64,000 bases of DNA from contig JXTC01000036.1 in NCBI GenBank assembly GCA_002914845.1, positions 1,105,315 through 1,169,314 on the forward strand. The letters are read 5' to 3'. A model generated the notes under the pieces. It made no database searches. It worked only from the letters and a program-made list of their open reading frames with translations, and had not been told where the DNA came from. Below, piece by piece: positions 10,617-22,011 of this stretch (its first letter is position 1; every line of letters begins with the position of its first letter). Source of the DNA: Trema orientale. Lineage: Eukaryota; Streptophyta; Magnoliopsida; Rosales; Cannabaceae. Both the position numbers and the translations under genes were made by a program.

Positions 10617-12330
10617 ATGGCCGCTGTTGAGCCTAGTTATCACGGTCGTGATGGAGGTGCCGACCCTCCACGACGTCCTACCAGAGTCCTTCAGCAGTGT
10701 GACTCAGGTATTATTCGTTACATAATTAAATTTTTCACTTTTTCATTACTTTGGATATATGGATGCTACTTGCTAATATGCTTATTTATTTTGCAGAATC
10801 GATCAGGAGGAATGTGAGATCGAAGAGTAGGTCATTGAACCTACGTCGGCTGTTTGAGGAAAAGAGGAGAAACTCCTTTCCTATCAAATTCGACAGGGCA
10901 GGAGACACTTGGCGCTCAGTCGATGACTATCAAAAATGCTTCCCCGTTTGATTGGCATGCTCGTCCGATAGAATGTGCATCCTCGGTATGAAAATTGGAA
11001 GTCGGTTCCAGCTGTGTAGAAAGGGAATATCGTTCCTATTATCGAGGTAATAAATAGGTCATATTTATTAAATGTTATGAAATTTGTACTTACTTTTAAT
11101 ATAATGATAATTTTTGCAATTATAAGAATTTTTTGAATACAAAGATCTTGACGAAGACAGTGACGATTTGGCCAATGTCAGCGATGGCATCCTTAGGACT
11201 GTGGCAGATATATATAGCAACTAGAAGACCGAGTTTAATAAGCATTTCAAGCTCGTTGGGGGCGACAAAAATACTCTTGACTTGGCCGTAGCACGTTCTG
11301 AAGTGCCTAACGAGATGGATGCTGTGACATGGGAGCGCAGTTGCGACTTTTTTGACTCTCCAGAGTTTCGTATTGGCTATGAATTATTTAACTATTATTA
11401 AGTAATACAATATTTTATTTTAATTAATTTTTTTCATATAGGCGATATCTGAAAGAAACACTGCGAATAGGACGCGTCAGTTAGCAATAAGCAAACAGGG
11501 AGCCACTTCCATTACTCACAAACGATATAAGAAGGTAATAAAATTGTGATTTCTCTCATAATACTTTTTATTTTTAAAACATTAAATTTTAATTATAAAT
11601 TATTTCAGCTTAAATATTTTTGCAGCGTAATCTTAATACTGGCGAGCTTCAACTAGTTGCTAAGAGTTTCAAAGACTGTTGCTTCATTAAGTGGACCGGA
11701 TGGCCGAGTACACAGTTTGAGGCCAATTACGTATGTCTTTATATGATTAATTTTTTTAAAACAAAATATCTTTTTTTTATATACTAATTTAAATCTTTTT
11801 TACAGAATAAGATGCTTGAGATTCAGAACACTCAGTCTCAAGCATCTTCTCAATCTAGTTCGAGCTTATCTACTTCTGTCACTGATACTCATATTGCGGA
11901 TGAGGTTATCGGTACACGTCACGAATTTAGGAGAAGTGTCGGACGTAAGTTGAGTAAATCTACTTCCAGTACTAGATCTGCCCCACTAGACTTTCTATCG
12001 CCAGTACCTGAGGATATTCAGTGATGTATACAAAAGAGCCAGCAACATATGACGACAGCCCATCAGTGAGAGGTGGCCACTCAATAGATGATAACTCAAT
12101 ACTAGACGCTCAGGAGGCACAGATAGCGCACATGCAGAGGATTTTATCATCTTTAGTACCAGAAGTCAATATGTCTAGCCCTGCTTATATCCATCCAGGG
12201 TTCACTTCGACATCGTTTGGCATGATGCTCCCTGCCCCCGCCATTGCCATCTAATTTCGCCCATCCTCCACCACCGTAACCGACTCATCAAGAAGATAAG
12301 AGTGAAGAAACCGAGGATGAGGACTTAGGA
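10617..12330 (+). pseudogene. CACTA-A transposase-type gene (Transposase_24 / Ptta-En/Spm family), broken
   Basis: Exon 1 starts at ATG 10617 and ends at 10707 (CAG|GTATTA); exon 2 begins at 10797 after TTTGCAG. The join keeps frame and reads ESIRRNVRSKS, then RLFEEKRRNSFPIKFDRAGDT, like the basic N-terminal part of plant Ptta/En/Spm proteins. A TGA at 10949 ends that frame. Later pieces are still recognisable: EYKDLDEDSDDLAN (about 11135), ERNTANRTRQLA and GATSITHKRYKK (11450-11535), and KSFKDCCFIKWTGWPSTQFE (about 11665-11730). A polar Ser-rich tail follows (11812-12254). Several introns seem to remain between them. The family is inferred from motif order, and in-frame stops show decay. Confidence 0.7.
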
Positions 12331-12599
12331 TTGTAGACTTATTTTTAGTTTCGGACAACTCTATTTAATATTAATGTCATTTGAAAATATTACTTTATTT
12401 ATTTTTTTAGTAATTATTAATTTATTTGGTTTATCTTAATGTAATTTTTATTTATTTAAACTTGAATTATTTTTTATTGTTAAAAAATAAATATATAAAA
12501 AATAATTATTTTAAATAATATTTAAAATAATAATTACTTAAAAAACAAAAATTCCATGTAAAACAGAGACAATTAGGTCCTTAATTTAAGTAATTATTT

Positions 12600-12890
12600 A
12601 ATAAAAATAAAAATTCACTCTAAAGCGATGACACTATAAATAAACATATACCAGCAATAATTTCGAAATTGTTGCCCTATTGGTTTGTCAGATGGAATTT
12701 TTGTCGATTTTTTAGTGGGGATAACTGTCGTCACTATAAATTATCTAATACGGGGACCATATGTATCATCGCTTCAGGTATCTATACCAGCAAACTTTTA
12801 CGACTCTAAAATGGGGATATTGTTGCCGCTTTAAATCTAAAGTGGCGTCATTATGCAATGTCGCTGCTCTATTCCTGTTTTGTTATAATG
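12600..12890 (+). repeat. Right subterminal repeats of CACTA-A
   Basis: Inverted and direct forms of the TAAAGTGGCG/CGCCRCTTTA motif occur at about 12620, 12730, 12765, 12815 and 12835-12870, ending in GTCGCTGCTCTATTCCTG and a degenerate TTTTGTTATAATG terminus. The same motif marks the left flank at 1640-2100. Confidence 0.6.
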
Positions 12891-13301
12891 ACATTGAATG
12901 TTCACTTATATTGAGTATTTTGGGTTTTTTCGGATACGTAAATGTTGATTACAAATAATAACAAAACAAGGAGAAAAAAGAAAATACAACTATTAATAAT
13001 AACGAGTTAAAGAAAAAAGGAGCGTTGATATATAATCGAGGCTCTAGTTACATGTTTTTTTTTAATAAAAATGCAAGTCAAGTCACATACATAAGCCTTA
13101 GGATTTAGGAACAATAATCAATATATAAGTACTGTGTTGAACATATTCGTTTATTTAAGTATAAAACTTAAAATTTGAACACCTAATAGAGTGAAGTGTC
13201 GAAATTGGCTATTTTGTTAACCCCCTTCCCTTTATCCTTTAGTATAGTACCATAATTTTATGTTGGAAGTTCTAATGGAAGCAAAGTTGGTTTACATGCA
13301 A
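12891..13301. other. Intergenic, no feature seen
   Basis: AT-rich sequence between the CACTA-A end and the AAT microsatellite. No coding or repeat signal was recognised. Confidence 0.5.
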
Positions 13302-13363
<62 letters not shown>

Positions 13364-13652
13364 TAACAACAACAATAATAATAATAATAATAACAACAAC
13401 AACAACAATAATAATAATAATAATAATAATAATAATTTGAAACACAAATGACAAAATTATGTCTAATATCGTTTTCCCAAATTGTGTCCACCACTAACAC
13501 GTGACTCCTCGCCTATAATAATAATAATAATAATAATAACAACAACAACAACAATAATAATAATAATAATTTGAAACACAAATGACAAAATTATGTCTAA
13601 TATCGTTTTCCCAAATTGTGTCCACCACTAACATGTGACTCCTCACCTATAA
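13302..13652. repeat. (AAT)n/(AAC)n microsatellite inside a 134-bp tandem duplication
   Basis: An (AAT)n tract with AAC interruptions runs from 13302 to about 13435. Its distal part plus a unique tail beginning TTTGAAACACAAATGACAAA is then repeated: the tail occurs at 13436 and 13570. The two tails differ at only a few bases (for example CACGTG versus CATGTG, CTCGCC versus CTCACC), so the duplication is fairly recent. Confidence 0.92.
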
Positions 13653-14236
13653 CATTTATGGATGATAATAAGGGGTAAAACAAATTAAAAATAATTGTAG
13701 TAGTTAAATTAGTTAAATTTGTCGTGGGGAGATAATTTCACTTGGTTGAAGCATATTAAATTAATAGTAGCTATATCTAGTTTAAATCATGAATTAGACA
13801 TTATAAATTTAGTTAATTAAGGGGGGGAAAAAACAATTGGATATCAAAGAAGAGTTCTTGATAATTTTTTTACAAGTTACAATTAGATATGAGTTCTTGA
13901 CTATAATTGCGATCCACGATACATATGGTCCTCACAACGTTGTATATTTCGGTACGTATTTAATAAAATTATGCTGAATTTTTTGAAATTACTAATTAGC
14001 TACTCATTCAGTTCCTATTTGAGCTATGATCATACTACTTAATGATGCTATAGGTATAATACATGATATATATAGCCTTTAAAAGGTCATAAACTAATGT
14101 GGATTGTAATTATGTGCTTAAGTTTTTGTTAATCATTCATTGATTTTCTATTTGAGCCATAACCGTACTACTAATAATGCAACTAGTTTGTATAATGTCT
14201 AAGTATCACTCTAGTTGAAATATAGATAAGTACAGG
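13653..14236. other. Intergenic, no feature seen
   Basis: AT-rich flank of the next CACTA element. A weak internal repetition (GAGCYATRAYCRTACTACT near 14020 and 14152) is visible and nothing else. Confidence 0.5.
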
Positions 14237-14417
14237 CACTACAAAAAAGGGTGGATTTATTAGCTCAGATTTAACGGTGGTTCATGGAAGACCGCCGTTA
14301 AAGTAGACCGTAGGGACTTTCTCGACAGTTCCGATCCAATCATCGAGAAAAGCCGATTTTTTTAAAAGTTTTTCTCGGTGGTTAGACCGGAACTGCCGAG
14401 ACCTTTATTAAAAAGTC

Positions 14418-14486
14418 TTTAACGGCGGTTCTATTAGGACCGCCGTTAAAAACCATTAAAAGAGGGCCGAGACCTGCTCGGCCCTC
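14418..14486. repeat. Two hairpins in the CACTA-B subterminal region
   Basis: The first is an imperfect inverted repeat, TTTAACGGCGG...CCGCCGTTAAA (14418-14450). The second is a perfect 10-bp stem, GAGGGCCGAG/CTCGGCCCTC, with a 5-bp loop (14462-14486). The first belongs to the transposase-binding motif family; the second is a different sequence at the edge of the repeat zone. Confidence 0.8.
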
Positions 14487-14759
14487 ACTTCTTCTTCTTC
14501 GATTCTTCCAGCAGCCGCGGCCGAATTGGTATTCTCTACCTCCTCTGTGCATGGCAGCTCCTATTCCAGCCTATTTTCTTGTGAAAATCACCTTTATTTA
14601 GCTCAAATCGTTCTATTTGACATGGGTAAGCTTTATATGCTTGATTTTTTTTTACGATTTGTTTGTATTTCAACGATTCTTTATCCTAGAATTTATTTAG
14701 AAAATTTTACGATTAACCGCTATAATTCCCGTGTAATATGTAATCTTATTATTTTTTGG

Positions 14760-15080
14760 GTATTTTTTGGTTATTTTAGGTTCTAAGTTGGTCGGGAATA
14801 TCAATTTTAGCATCAAATTCATAGTATTATTGCATTTTAGATCACGTGAAGATATTTTTTTTTATTTTTATTTAATCTGAATTGTTTTTATGTCAAATGT
14901 GATTGTAATTTTGTGTAGTTTTTGGTTGTATTAGGTTCTAATTTGAACAAGTCTAGCATCAAATTTGGAGTATTGTTGGATTTTAGCTCACTTTGAGGTA
15001 ATTTTTTTTTATCCGAAATGTCCTTAAATTATAGAAAGTGAAATGAAATATATGTTATTATGTTGTTTTTTTAATAGTCA
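14760..15080 (+). repeat. Diverged 155-bp tandem duplication in the CACTA-B leader
   Basis: GGTTCTAAGTTGG near 14779 and GGTTCTAATTTGA near 14934 each lead into a TAGCATCAAATT...GGATTTTAG-like segment and then a T-rich tract. The copies are clearly related but much diverged. The segment lies in the presumed 5' leader or first intron. Confidence 0.55.
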
Positions 15081-15490
15081 TTAACAATTATAGTTTGTTA
15101 ATGTGACCACATTATCATGACTTGCTTTATTTTGCTTAATTTTATGTGATATTACTATATGTGTAATGTGTATTATTATTTATTTGATAGATTATATAGT
15201 TACTAATTTTAGATTGATAATATTTTGAATTTACATAATCCTTAGTTGAAAAAAAATAAGCATTAAGAAAATTAGTTAGTCGTTAAGTTACTAACTTTGT
15301 TAATTTATTACAAAGTATGAAATGAGATGAATTTGGAGGTTTACAAAGTTAAAATATGATAAATTGACTTGGGTTTGAAGTATAGATTAGTGGTGTGCAT
15401 TATTTTTTGCAGGGAGTTAGTCAATTTTTAAGCAGAAACTCTGTCGAATTTTAGTTAGAATTTTAGCGATTAGCAATGGATAAAAGTTGA

Positions 15491-17120
15491 ATGACAAAGA
15501 GTAGATTATCAAAAGAATATGAAGATGGAGTTTCACATTTTCTAAGATATGTCAAAGAAAATGGTGTAGATCCTAATATGACTCCATGTCTATGTGTTTA
15601 GTATGGTAACATTAATTATATGAGGGATATGGATATAAGTGGACATTTATTTTTTAATGGAATAGATACAACTTATACGAGATGGATATGGAGGAGAACC
15701 CACACGTGAAGAAAATTTTCCTAACAAAAGAGCTCGAAAGGAATATGTTTCTGAGGAATACAAAGATCATCCAGTAGATATGGTTAATGATGTTGAAAAA
15801 AACTTTGCTAATCGTTTAGATGAATTCATGAAATTAGTGGAGGATGCAGAGAAAGAGCTCTATCCTAGTTCAAAAATCACAGAATTATCGTTTCTGGTTA
15901 GGATTTATAATTTAAAAGCTCGTAATGGGTGGAGTGATAGTGGATTTTTTCAATTGCTTTCATTATTAGGAGACGTATTCCCAGAAAATAACAACATACT
16001 TACTTCTATGTATGAGACGAAGAAAACATTACGTTCAATGGGCATAGAGTATGAAAAGATACATGGTTGTCCAAATGATTGTATATTGTACCACAAAGAG
16101 TTTGCAGATGCAAGTAGTTGTCCTGTTAGCTCATAGGATTGTGCTAGAAAATACAGTAGATGTTCAACCTTATATCAAGTAAGTACAACTAAGTTATTTG
16201 ATTCATAAATTTATTGATGATCTTAGTTGTTGCAATAAGATTCTTAAGAAATGGTTGTATATAGAGTGACCATTTATAATATGTGAAACAAGAAAATCCT
16301 TCGAAGAGAGAAAAATGGATACAAGAAGAACATCATAGGACATTCACAAACGGGTTAAGAAATAAGATATGGGTATGATGACATAGTTAGTTCTTTTGTC
16401 CATAAAATGTATCCATACTAACAATGAGTCTTTTGTATTTTTGTATTTTTGTATTTTTTTTTTGTAATTGAGGTTGAAATTGATTTGGGCAATCTAAATA
16501 CTAAAGTATCTGAAGAATTGAAATAGATTGCAAAAGATCCTACAATTATGCCTACTAAGTATGAGACATATGTTATGAATGGTCGATGTTTTAACACTAA
16601 GTCTCGTGATGATATACGATCTAATCAGAATAGTGGAGTTAGTATTATTGCACAAATTATGCACTTTGCTAGTGCTAAGGATAAGAACTCTATTGAAGGA
16701 AGTATAACCTATTATAGAGTACTAAAAGAGATATGGAAGCTCGACTATTATGCATTTAGGGTCCCGATTTTTAAATGTGATTAGGTTGAAAGTAATCATG
16801 GGGTCAAAGTGGATGATTTGGGCTTTAAGTTGGTTAACCTACAGAGAGTAGGTCATAAAGATGATCCCTTCATTTTAGCCTCACAAGCAAAATAAGTATT
16901 TTACATTACTGACCCATTAGATAGTGATTGGTCTGTAGTACTTTCCACGGAGCCAAGAAACATGAGAAATAGTGATGATCTTGTTGAAGTTGAAGTACTT
17001 GATGAGCTTAACACAATTGATATAGCTTTGGGAGACATTGATGATTTTGATACTTTAGAAAGAACTGCAGGGTCATATTCTCGGGATGATTGTAATAGTA
17101 TATGGGTTAGTATTGGCTGA
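15491..17120 (+). pseudogene. CACTA TnpD-like transposase, internally deleted
   Basis: From ATG 15491 the frame shows a Transposase-associated domain: MTKSRLSKEYEDGVSHFL, a CLCV-stop-YGN counterpart of the usual CPCxxCGN, then DISGHLFFNGIDTTYTRW. Next is the linker up to CPNDCILYHKEFADASSCPV (about 16055-16127). The following codons read SSHRIVLENTVDVQPYIK, which in intact relatives lies after the Tnp2 catalytic core and DUF4218, so the whole DDE region is missing at about 16125-16131. DUF4216 follows (16548-16960, with TKSRDD, ASAKDKNSIEG and DPFILASQAK), interrupted by TAG for Trp (about 16782) and TAA in SQAK-stop-VFYITDP. The gene ends with TGA at 17118-17120. Confidence 0.82.
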
Positions 17121-17255
17121 GACAAAATAATATAAGGTGAATTAAATATACATATATATGTTGTATCATGTGTTTATTTTCATTACTTACAAAAATTGAT
17201 TAATAAGAGTTATTCTGTCTACTAATGTTTTGTTTTATTTATTTAAATCCATAGG

Positions 17256-19945
17256 AGACCATTCAGACGAGGATCATACAGAGCATCAGAAGAAGAAGGC
17301 AAAAAGAGGGACTATACAGTGTAAAGAAATCATCAAAATGAGGAATATGGGAGAACTAGTTCCTTTAGAGTGGAACACATTTGGCCAACCAGTTCGGCAT
17401 TGGGCACCGGGATTTGAGTCATATCTTGGTTGGTTAGCTCATACCAAAGTTCCGATTACTATACCTGATTGGCCTAATATTCTAGAGGAGGTTTATACTA
17501 TTATATGGGACGACTTAAGAGTAAGTTATCTACTAACTTGTTTCATATCATACTTTATTTGTTTATGCTACCATATGGCCTAATTTATGTTTTGTTTGAT
17601 TTTGTTGTAAAGTACATTCCTAGAAATTGATAGTCAGGGTAATAGAACTTGTGTGTAGTCTTCGATGAGTAAGAAATGGCGTGACCACAATTCATCATTG
17701 ACTAGTAAATATGTTAGGAGGTACTTTGAAGATGCTGTATGGGCTGCAGAAAATCCAGATGCATTAGTAGTTCCACCAACAAGCAATTGTTACATAACTG
17801 ATGAACAATAGAAGGCCTTTGTTGTATTAAGAATGGTCCCAAATTTCTAGAGTTGAGGAAGAAAAACTAAGAACGACGTGCAAAACAACAATATCCACAC
17901 CGTACTTCTCGTAAGTCTTTCACAAGATTGGAAAGAAAAATGCAAGAAGAAGAAGGAAGTGTACATCAAGTTGAGCGGGCTAAGCTGTAAAAAAAATCCA
18001 GACAAAATCCAAAAGGAGAATATGTAGATGATGGTACAAGAGAAAAAGATGACAGAATTGTAAGTTCTATTTATTATACGTACTTCGGTGTTTATAACTG
18101 AAATTTTAATTAACTAAATAATGTGTTTACTACTTTTATAGGATATGTTATATGAGCTACTGGACAAAGGAGAGATCGTTGAAATTAGATCTAATGACAT
18201 TCTTACTCAAGCATTGGGAACTCCTGAACACCCAGGTCGTGTTCGAGGTAGAGGTAAATTTGTAGCACAAAGAGAAGTGTTCAAGAAGCCTGTGAAGGAT
18301 TTAGAGAATTACAAGAACGCCAATTTCACTATGAGAGACAAAGAGACAAAGCATGGGAGAAAAAAATTAGTAAGTTAGAACGAATATACGAAGAACGCCT
18401 CCACAAGCAAGAGATTACATTGCAACAAAGATTTGACAAGTTTCAAAACATGATTTTGAAATCCATTGGTGCACTTGGAAAAAAGAATCCAAAAACTGGT
18501 GTCCATAAGCTCAAAATTGATGTTGAAGATGCCGAGATGAATATTGATGATACCAAAGAGCCTAAATTTTATGCCACGATGCTTAAAGTAGAAGACAATA
18601 GTGCAACACCAATCTCAGTAAAAGCTATACTAGTGTAGCTTTTTTATCTCTTTATATGTATACTATATAAATGTACTAATATATTCAATATGCAGTTTAC
18701 ACCGTCTAGGTTGATAGTAGAACTAGATAATGAGATAGTTGCCGCCAGTTTCATGGTGAATACTAGAGAAACTACGGTTCACGGGATGAGTTTAGGCAAG
18801 GATCATGTTCGAGTTTCAATCAAAGAGGTGTTCAACAAAGAACGCGGTTCTCCCGATTCCCATTTCATCTGCCGATATCTTCCTAGTTATGTCTACAGTT
18901 GATACACTAGTATCTTGGCCTAAGTATCTAGTACTACTTGGGAATGATGAGGTAAATTCTCAAATTTTTACTCAGCTAGTTTAATATAATATACATAATT
19001 CTAACTAATTCTTATGTCTATAGCCACAAAGGAAGAAAAATGTGTCACCGCTCATCGAGCCAGTGACTCAACCTTAACAGAAAGAAGCGGTTCCTTCATC
19101 ATCATTAGGCCCGTGCATTTGGAGTTGCCTACACAAACTCCTTATCTTCCCCCAATATTGAAGTCTTTGTATTCAATAATTTCAAAATTCAATATTAACT
19201 TCAATATTACAATACCGATGGAACAAAAGATATGCAGGATTAAGGAGCATCAACTTTATTTGGGAACGGAGGACGTAATACATTTCTCTATTCTCCAAGA
19301 AATTTGTGTTGCATGCATCTCGGTGTATATCAAGTAAGTACACTAATATATTTTCTTTTTCTTATACATATTATATATTGTCTTAATTTATAGTAACATA
19401 ATATATTTTTGGTTTCTAATTAGGTACTTGTATCATGAACTCTTGAGTTTGGAACGATTGCACTTATTTCAATTTATTGATCCTTCTATCATATCTAAAG
19501 TTCCTAGTGCAAAGAATGATAATCATTCTCATGATCTTGCACAAAGACTCCATGTAGTGAGCAAAGGAATGCTATTATTAGCTCCTTATAATCTTGGGTA
19601 AATATTATCTTTCTTTGACTAAAATGTTATATGTGTTTGAGTTGTTTATATTTTCTTGTAGTTATAATTGGTTACATTGCTTTGAATAGGCAACATTAGA
19701 TATTGATGGTGATTAATGTAGCCCAAGAAAATATTTATTTCTTTGATCCACTTAGACAACGACCAAGACAGGGTGTCCAAAATCTCATAAATTGAAAGTG
19801 TAGTTTATAATATAATATAGTTAACATATGTTTATCTAATTAATCCATTAGTAATATGACATGTATTTTCTTTTAGTGCATTCTAAATATATAATACGGA
19901 CAAGCAAAAAAGCGGGGGACAATGACCAATGTGGTTTTATATATA
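17256..19945 (+). pseudogene. CACTA-B second gene: Transposase_24, DUF8039-like and Ulp1-like parts
   Basis: Exons resemble the accessory gene found beside TnpD in many plant CACTA elements. The first (17256-17523) has VPLEWNTFGQPVRHWAPGFE and a WxxI...W end. The next (about 17660-18060) gives KKWRDHNSSLTSKYVRRYFE, a Transposase_24 signature. The third (18145-18378) has QALGTPEHPGRVRGRGKFV. A DUF8039-like exon (18694-18860) and a Pro-rich piece follow. The last exons give a Ulp1/C48 peptidase-like end: LQEICVACISVYIKYLY (about 19290-19450), LLLAPYNLG, QH-stop-ILMVINVAQENIYFFDPLR (19690-19760) and KKRGTMTNV (about 19900-19930). The catalytic His-Trp pair reads His-TAG, and the Cys box is absent. 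Domain names rest on motif memory, not a search. Confidence 0.7.
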
Positions 19946-19960
19946 TATATATATATATAT

Positions 19961-20136
19961 GTTCATGTACATATATTAAGCCTGAAGCAGAAAGAAAGTG
20001 AAAAAAAATATAATAGCTTCTTTGATCAATATTCTATTTTTAAAATTTTTATAAAATTCCTAATTTAACTCTTATTTTTTCATAATATGATTGGTCCTAT
20101 TATTATTTTTTCATGTTATGATTGGTTGTAATGTGT
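19961..20136. other. Intergenic, no feature seen
   Basis: AT-rich sequence after the (TA)n tract where CACTA-B homology stops. Confidence 0.5.
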
Positions 20137-20388
20137 ATATGTATTATATAATATTATAATTAATTTAATAGTAATGATACCTTATATTAAATTTAGTTCA
20201 TCGAACAAATAGTTGTGCTACATTCTTCTCATCAAAATAAATATAAAGATAAATACATTCTTTACTATTTTATATAATATTATATTTAATTTAATATTAA
20301 TGATACCTTATATTAAATTTAGTTCATCGAACAAATAGTTGTACTGTATTCGTCTGATCAAAATAAATGTAAAGATAAATACATTCTT
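20137..20388. repeat. 126-bp tandem duplication
   Basis: TGATACCTTATATTAAATTT occurs at 20175 and 20301 with almost identical downstream sequence (AGTTCATCGAACAAATAGTTG, then AAATACATTCTTTA). Only a few substitutions separate the copies. There is no coding content. Confidence 0.92.
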
Positions 20389-21149
20389 TAATATTAGATT
20401 TTTTAATGTTGTAATATATTGAATCTAACTATAAATTAGGCTTAATGTATATAATATTAATACTAACTTGCGTAAAGTGCGGTATAACGACTAGTATATA
20501 AAAGAGAAAAACTTCATTTCCTGCTTATTATTTGATTTGTTTTTTTTTTTCAAAAAATAAAAAATGAAAGCATTATATAGGTCCACACGCGCACGTACAA
20601 GTGTTATTTAATAAAGAAATTTATGTTTAGCACCCGTATTTTGCATTATTTCACAAATACCAAATTTTTGGGTATACATTCTATGTATAATTTATGTGTG
20701 ACATATAACTATGCTCTACCTTCATAGTGTTTAATACTTTTGGTATACATTTTCAAATGTATACCTATTTTTAGCTATCATTTTTATTCATGAGTATACA
20801 TTTTATGCATATAATACTTGTGGTCTTCATTTCCTTAAAAAATTGGTATGAAAACCGGTATTAGTAAAATAAAAATAAGAATGTGTATTTATGAAAATAT
20901 TCCTAAGAAAATAGGTATTTATGTACTTTTTCCTATTTTATATAGTTTGAATGCTTATATGGTGGCAGGATGATCTATTGTCCAAGCAGCCATAGTGGGC
21001 TTTGATGTAGTCTTGGCGTAATTTGGGCTTAGAATTTATCAAATTAATGCTTGTATTGAAGAAGCAGTTCTTAAAGTGAAAATTAGGCCTGGTATGCCGT
21101 TTTCAAAAAAGAATTATAAGTATACAGTGGGCTAAGTTTTTTTTAGATC
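20389..21149. other. Intergenic, no feature seen
   Basis: AT-rich sequence with loosely repeated ATACATTTTATGCATA-like stretches (20680-20830). No gene signal. Confidence 0.5.
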
Positions 21150-21425
21150 TAGTACCGTATTTTTTAGAAAAAAATTTTCAAAAAGTTTTTAGAAAAGTGA
21201 CATTCTTTCAAAATAGTAACTAGTAACCGGTAACTAATTTTTGAGCATTGAAAACTAATAATCAAATGTATTTATAACTAGTAACCGGTAACTAGTTTTC
21301 AAATATTGGTAACTAATAATTATTTTAAAAATGATATTTTCTTTTAAATTTCTTTAAAAAGTGATATTTTTCTTAAAAAATGTGGTACAAGAATTAGAAA
21401 AAAATATGACTTACCTTATTTATAT
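21150..21425. mobile_element. Fold-back (MITE-like) element, copy 1
   Basis: The left arm has GTACCGTATTTTTTAGAAAA and AAAGTGACATTCTTT. The right arm carries the inverse (AAAGTGATATTTTTCTTAAAA, then TGTGGTAC). The centre has two copies of ACTAGTAACCGGTAACTA (about 21227 and 21284). The arm-centre-arm layout matches elements at 27290-27640 and 61040-61830. No transposase and no clear target duplication were seen. Confidence 0.6.
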
Positions 21426-21884
21426 AATTCTTTTTATTTTTTGTATGTAGAAGAGTTAGAAACCCGATCTTAAAAACAATAGAGAGAATTTGATTAAGTA
21501 TTTATAGGAAATGACCTTTTTTCTAAAGATCACATTTAAAAAAAGGCCTTTTTTTTTACATTTATTTAATAAATGACCATTTTATAATTTTATTTTGATA
21601 AATGATCATTTTTTAGTTGATCTATTCTATAAAGTAAATCGATTTTTAGAAAACAAATCAATTTTTGAAAAAAAAAATCAATAATTTTGATATACTAAAT
21701 ATAAAAAAGGGCCTTTTTTAAGACTACTTTTCAAAATTCGGCTATTTTTCAATAGTGTTTCAAAAATGGCCAATTGCAAACTATGATTCAAAGTTCGGCT
21801 ATTTGGCTAAAAAGCTAAATTTGATTTTACATGTTCAAATTTAAAAAAGAAATGAAAAATTCTGGATTGCCTTTTTTTTTTTTT
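21426..21884. other. Intergenic, AT-rich simple sequence
   Basis: Stretches such as AAATGACCATTTTATAATTTT repeat loosely. Some short motifs resemble arms of the fold-back family but no full element can be drawn. Confidence 0.4.
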
Positions 21885-22005
21885 GGGGGAAAGATCCCAA
21901 TTTTGGTATCCTTTTCAAATATTACTCAGAAAAATACCAATTTTTACCATTTAAGAGGTAATTAAGGTAACCAGTTAAGTTACTTGACGTAACTTCACAT
22001 TACTG
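21885..22005. mobile_element. Fold-back family, truncated copy 2
   Basis: CTCAGAAAAATACCAATTTT followed by GGTAACCAGTTAAGTTACTT is one arm plus the core of the fold-back family. The second arm is missing where the hAT-B pseudogene end begins (about 22012). Confidence 0.5.
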
Positions 22006-22011
22006 TCTGGA

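Larger units (their letters stand above)
1639..12890 (+). mobile_element. Large decayed CACTA element (CACTA-A), interrupted by nested insertions
   Basis: Both flanks share the same subterminal motif, a roughly 12-bp TAAAGYGRCGAC/GTCGCCACTTTA unit in direct and inverted copies: 1640-2100 on the left, 4780-4800 and 9655-9670 in the middle, and 12610-12870 on the right. The right end (12868-12890, TATTCCTGTTTTGTTATAATG) resembles a mutated TTTTGTAGTG terminus. The left terminus is missing; it abuts or was replaced by the other CACTA end at 1638. Between the flanks lie an LTR-like insert, a hAT transposon and a broken Transposase_24-type gene at 10617-12330. The outer limits are inferred from motif distribution, not from a clean terminal repeat pair. 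Confidence 0.55.
14237..19960 (+). mobile_element. Second CACTA element (CACTA-B), 3' end missing
   Basis: The 5' terminus is CACTACAAAAAAGGGTGG at 14237. Subterminal repeats follow, built on TTAACGGCGGT and its complement (14263-14450), plus GGTTAGACCGGAACTGCCGAGA-type units. Coding remnants of a TnpD-like gene and a second transposon gene occupy 15491-19945. No TTTTGTAGTG end or subterminal repeats appear downstream; homology fades at the (TA)n tract at 19937-19960, so the 3' end seems lost. Confidence 0.75.

Noticed and set aside
13258-13500. Open frames coding for runs of Asn, Tyr, Ile or Cys
   Set aside because: They are translations of the (AAT)n/(AAC)n microsatellite on both strands and carry no protein signal.
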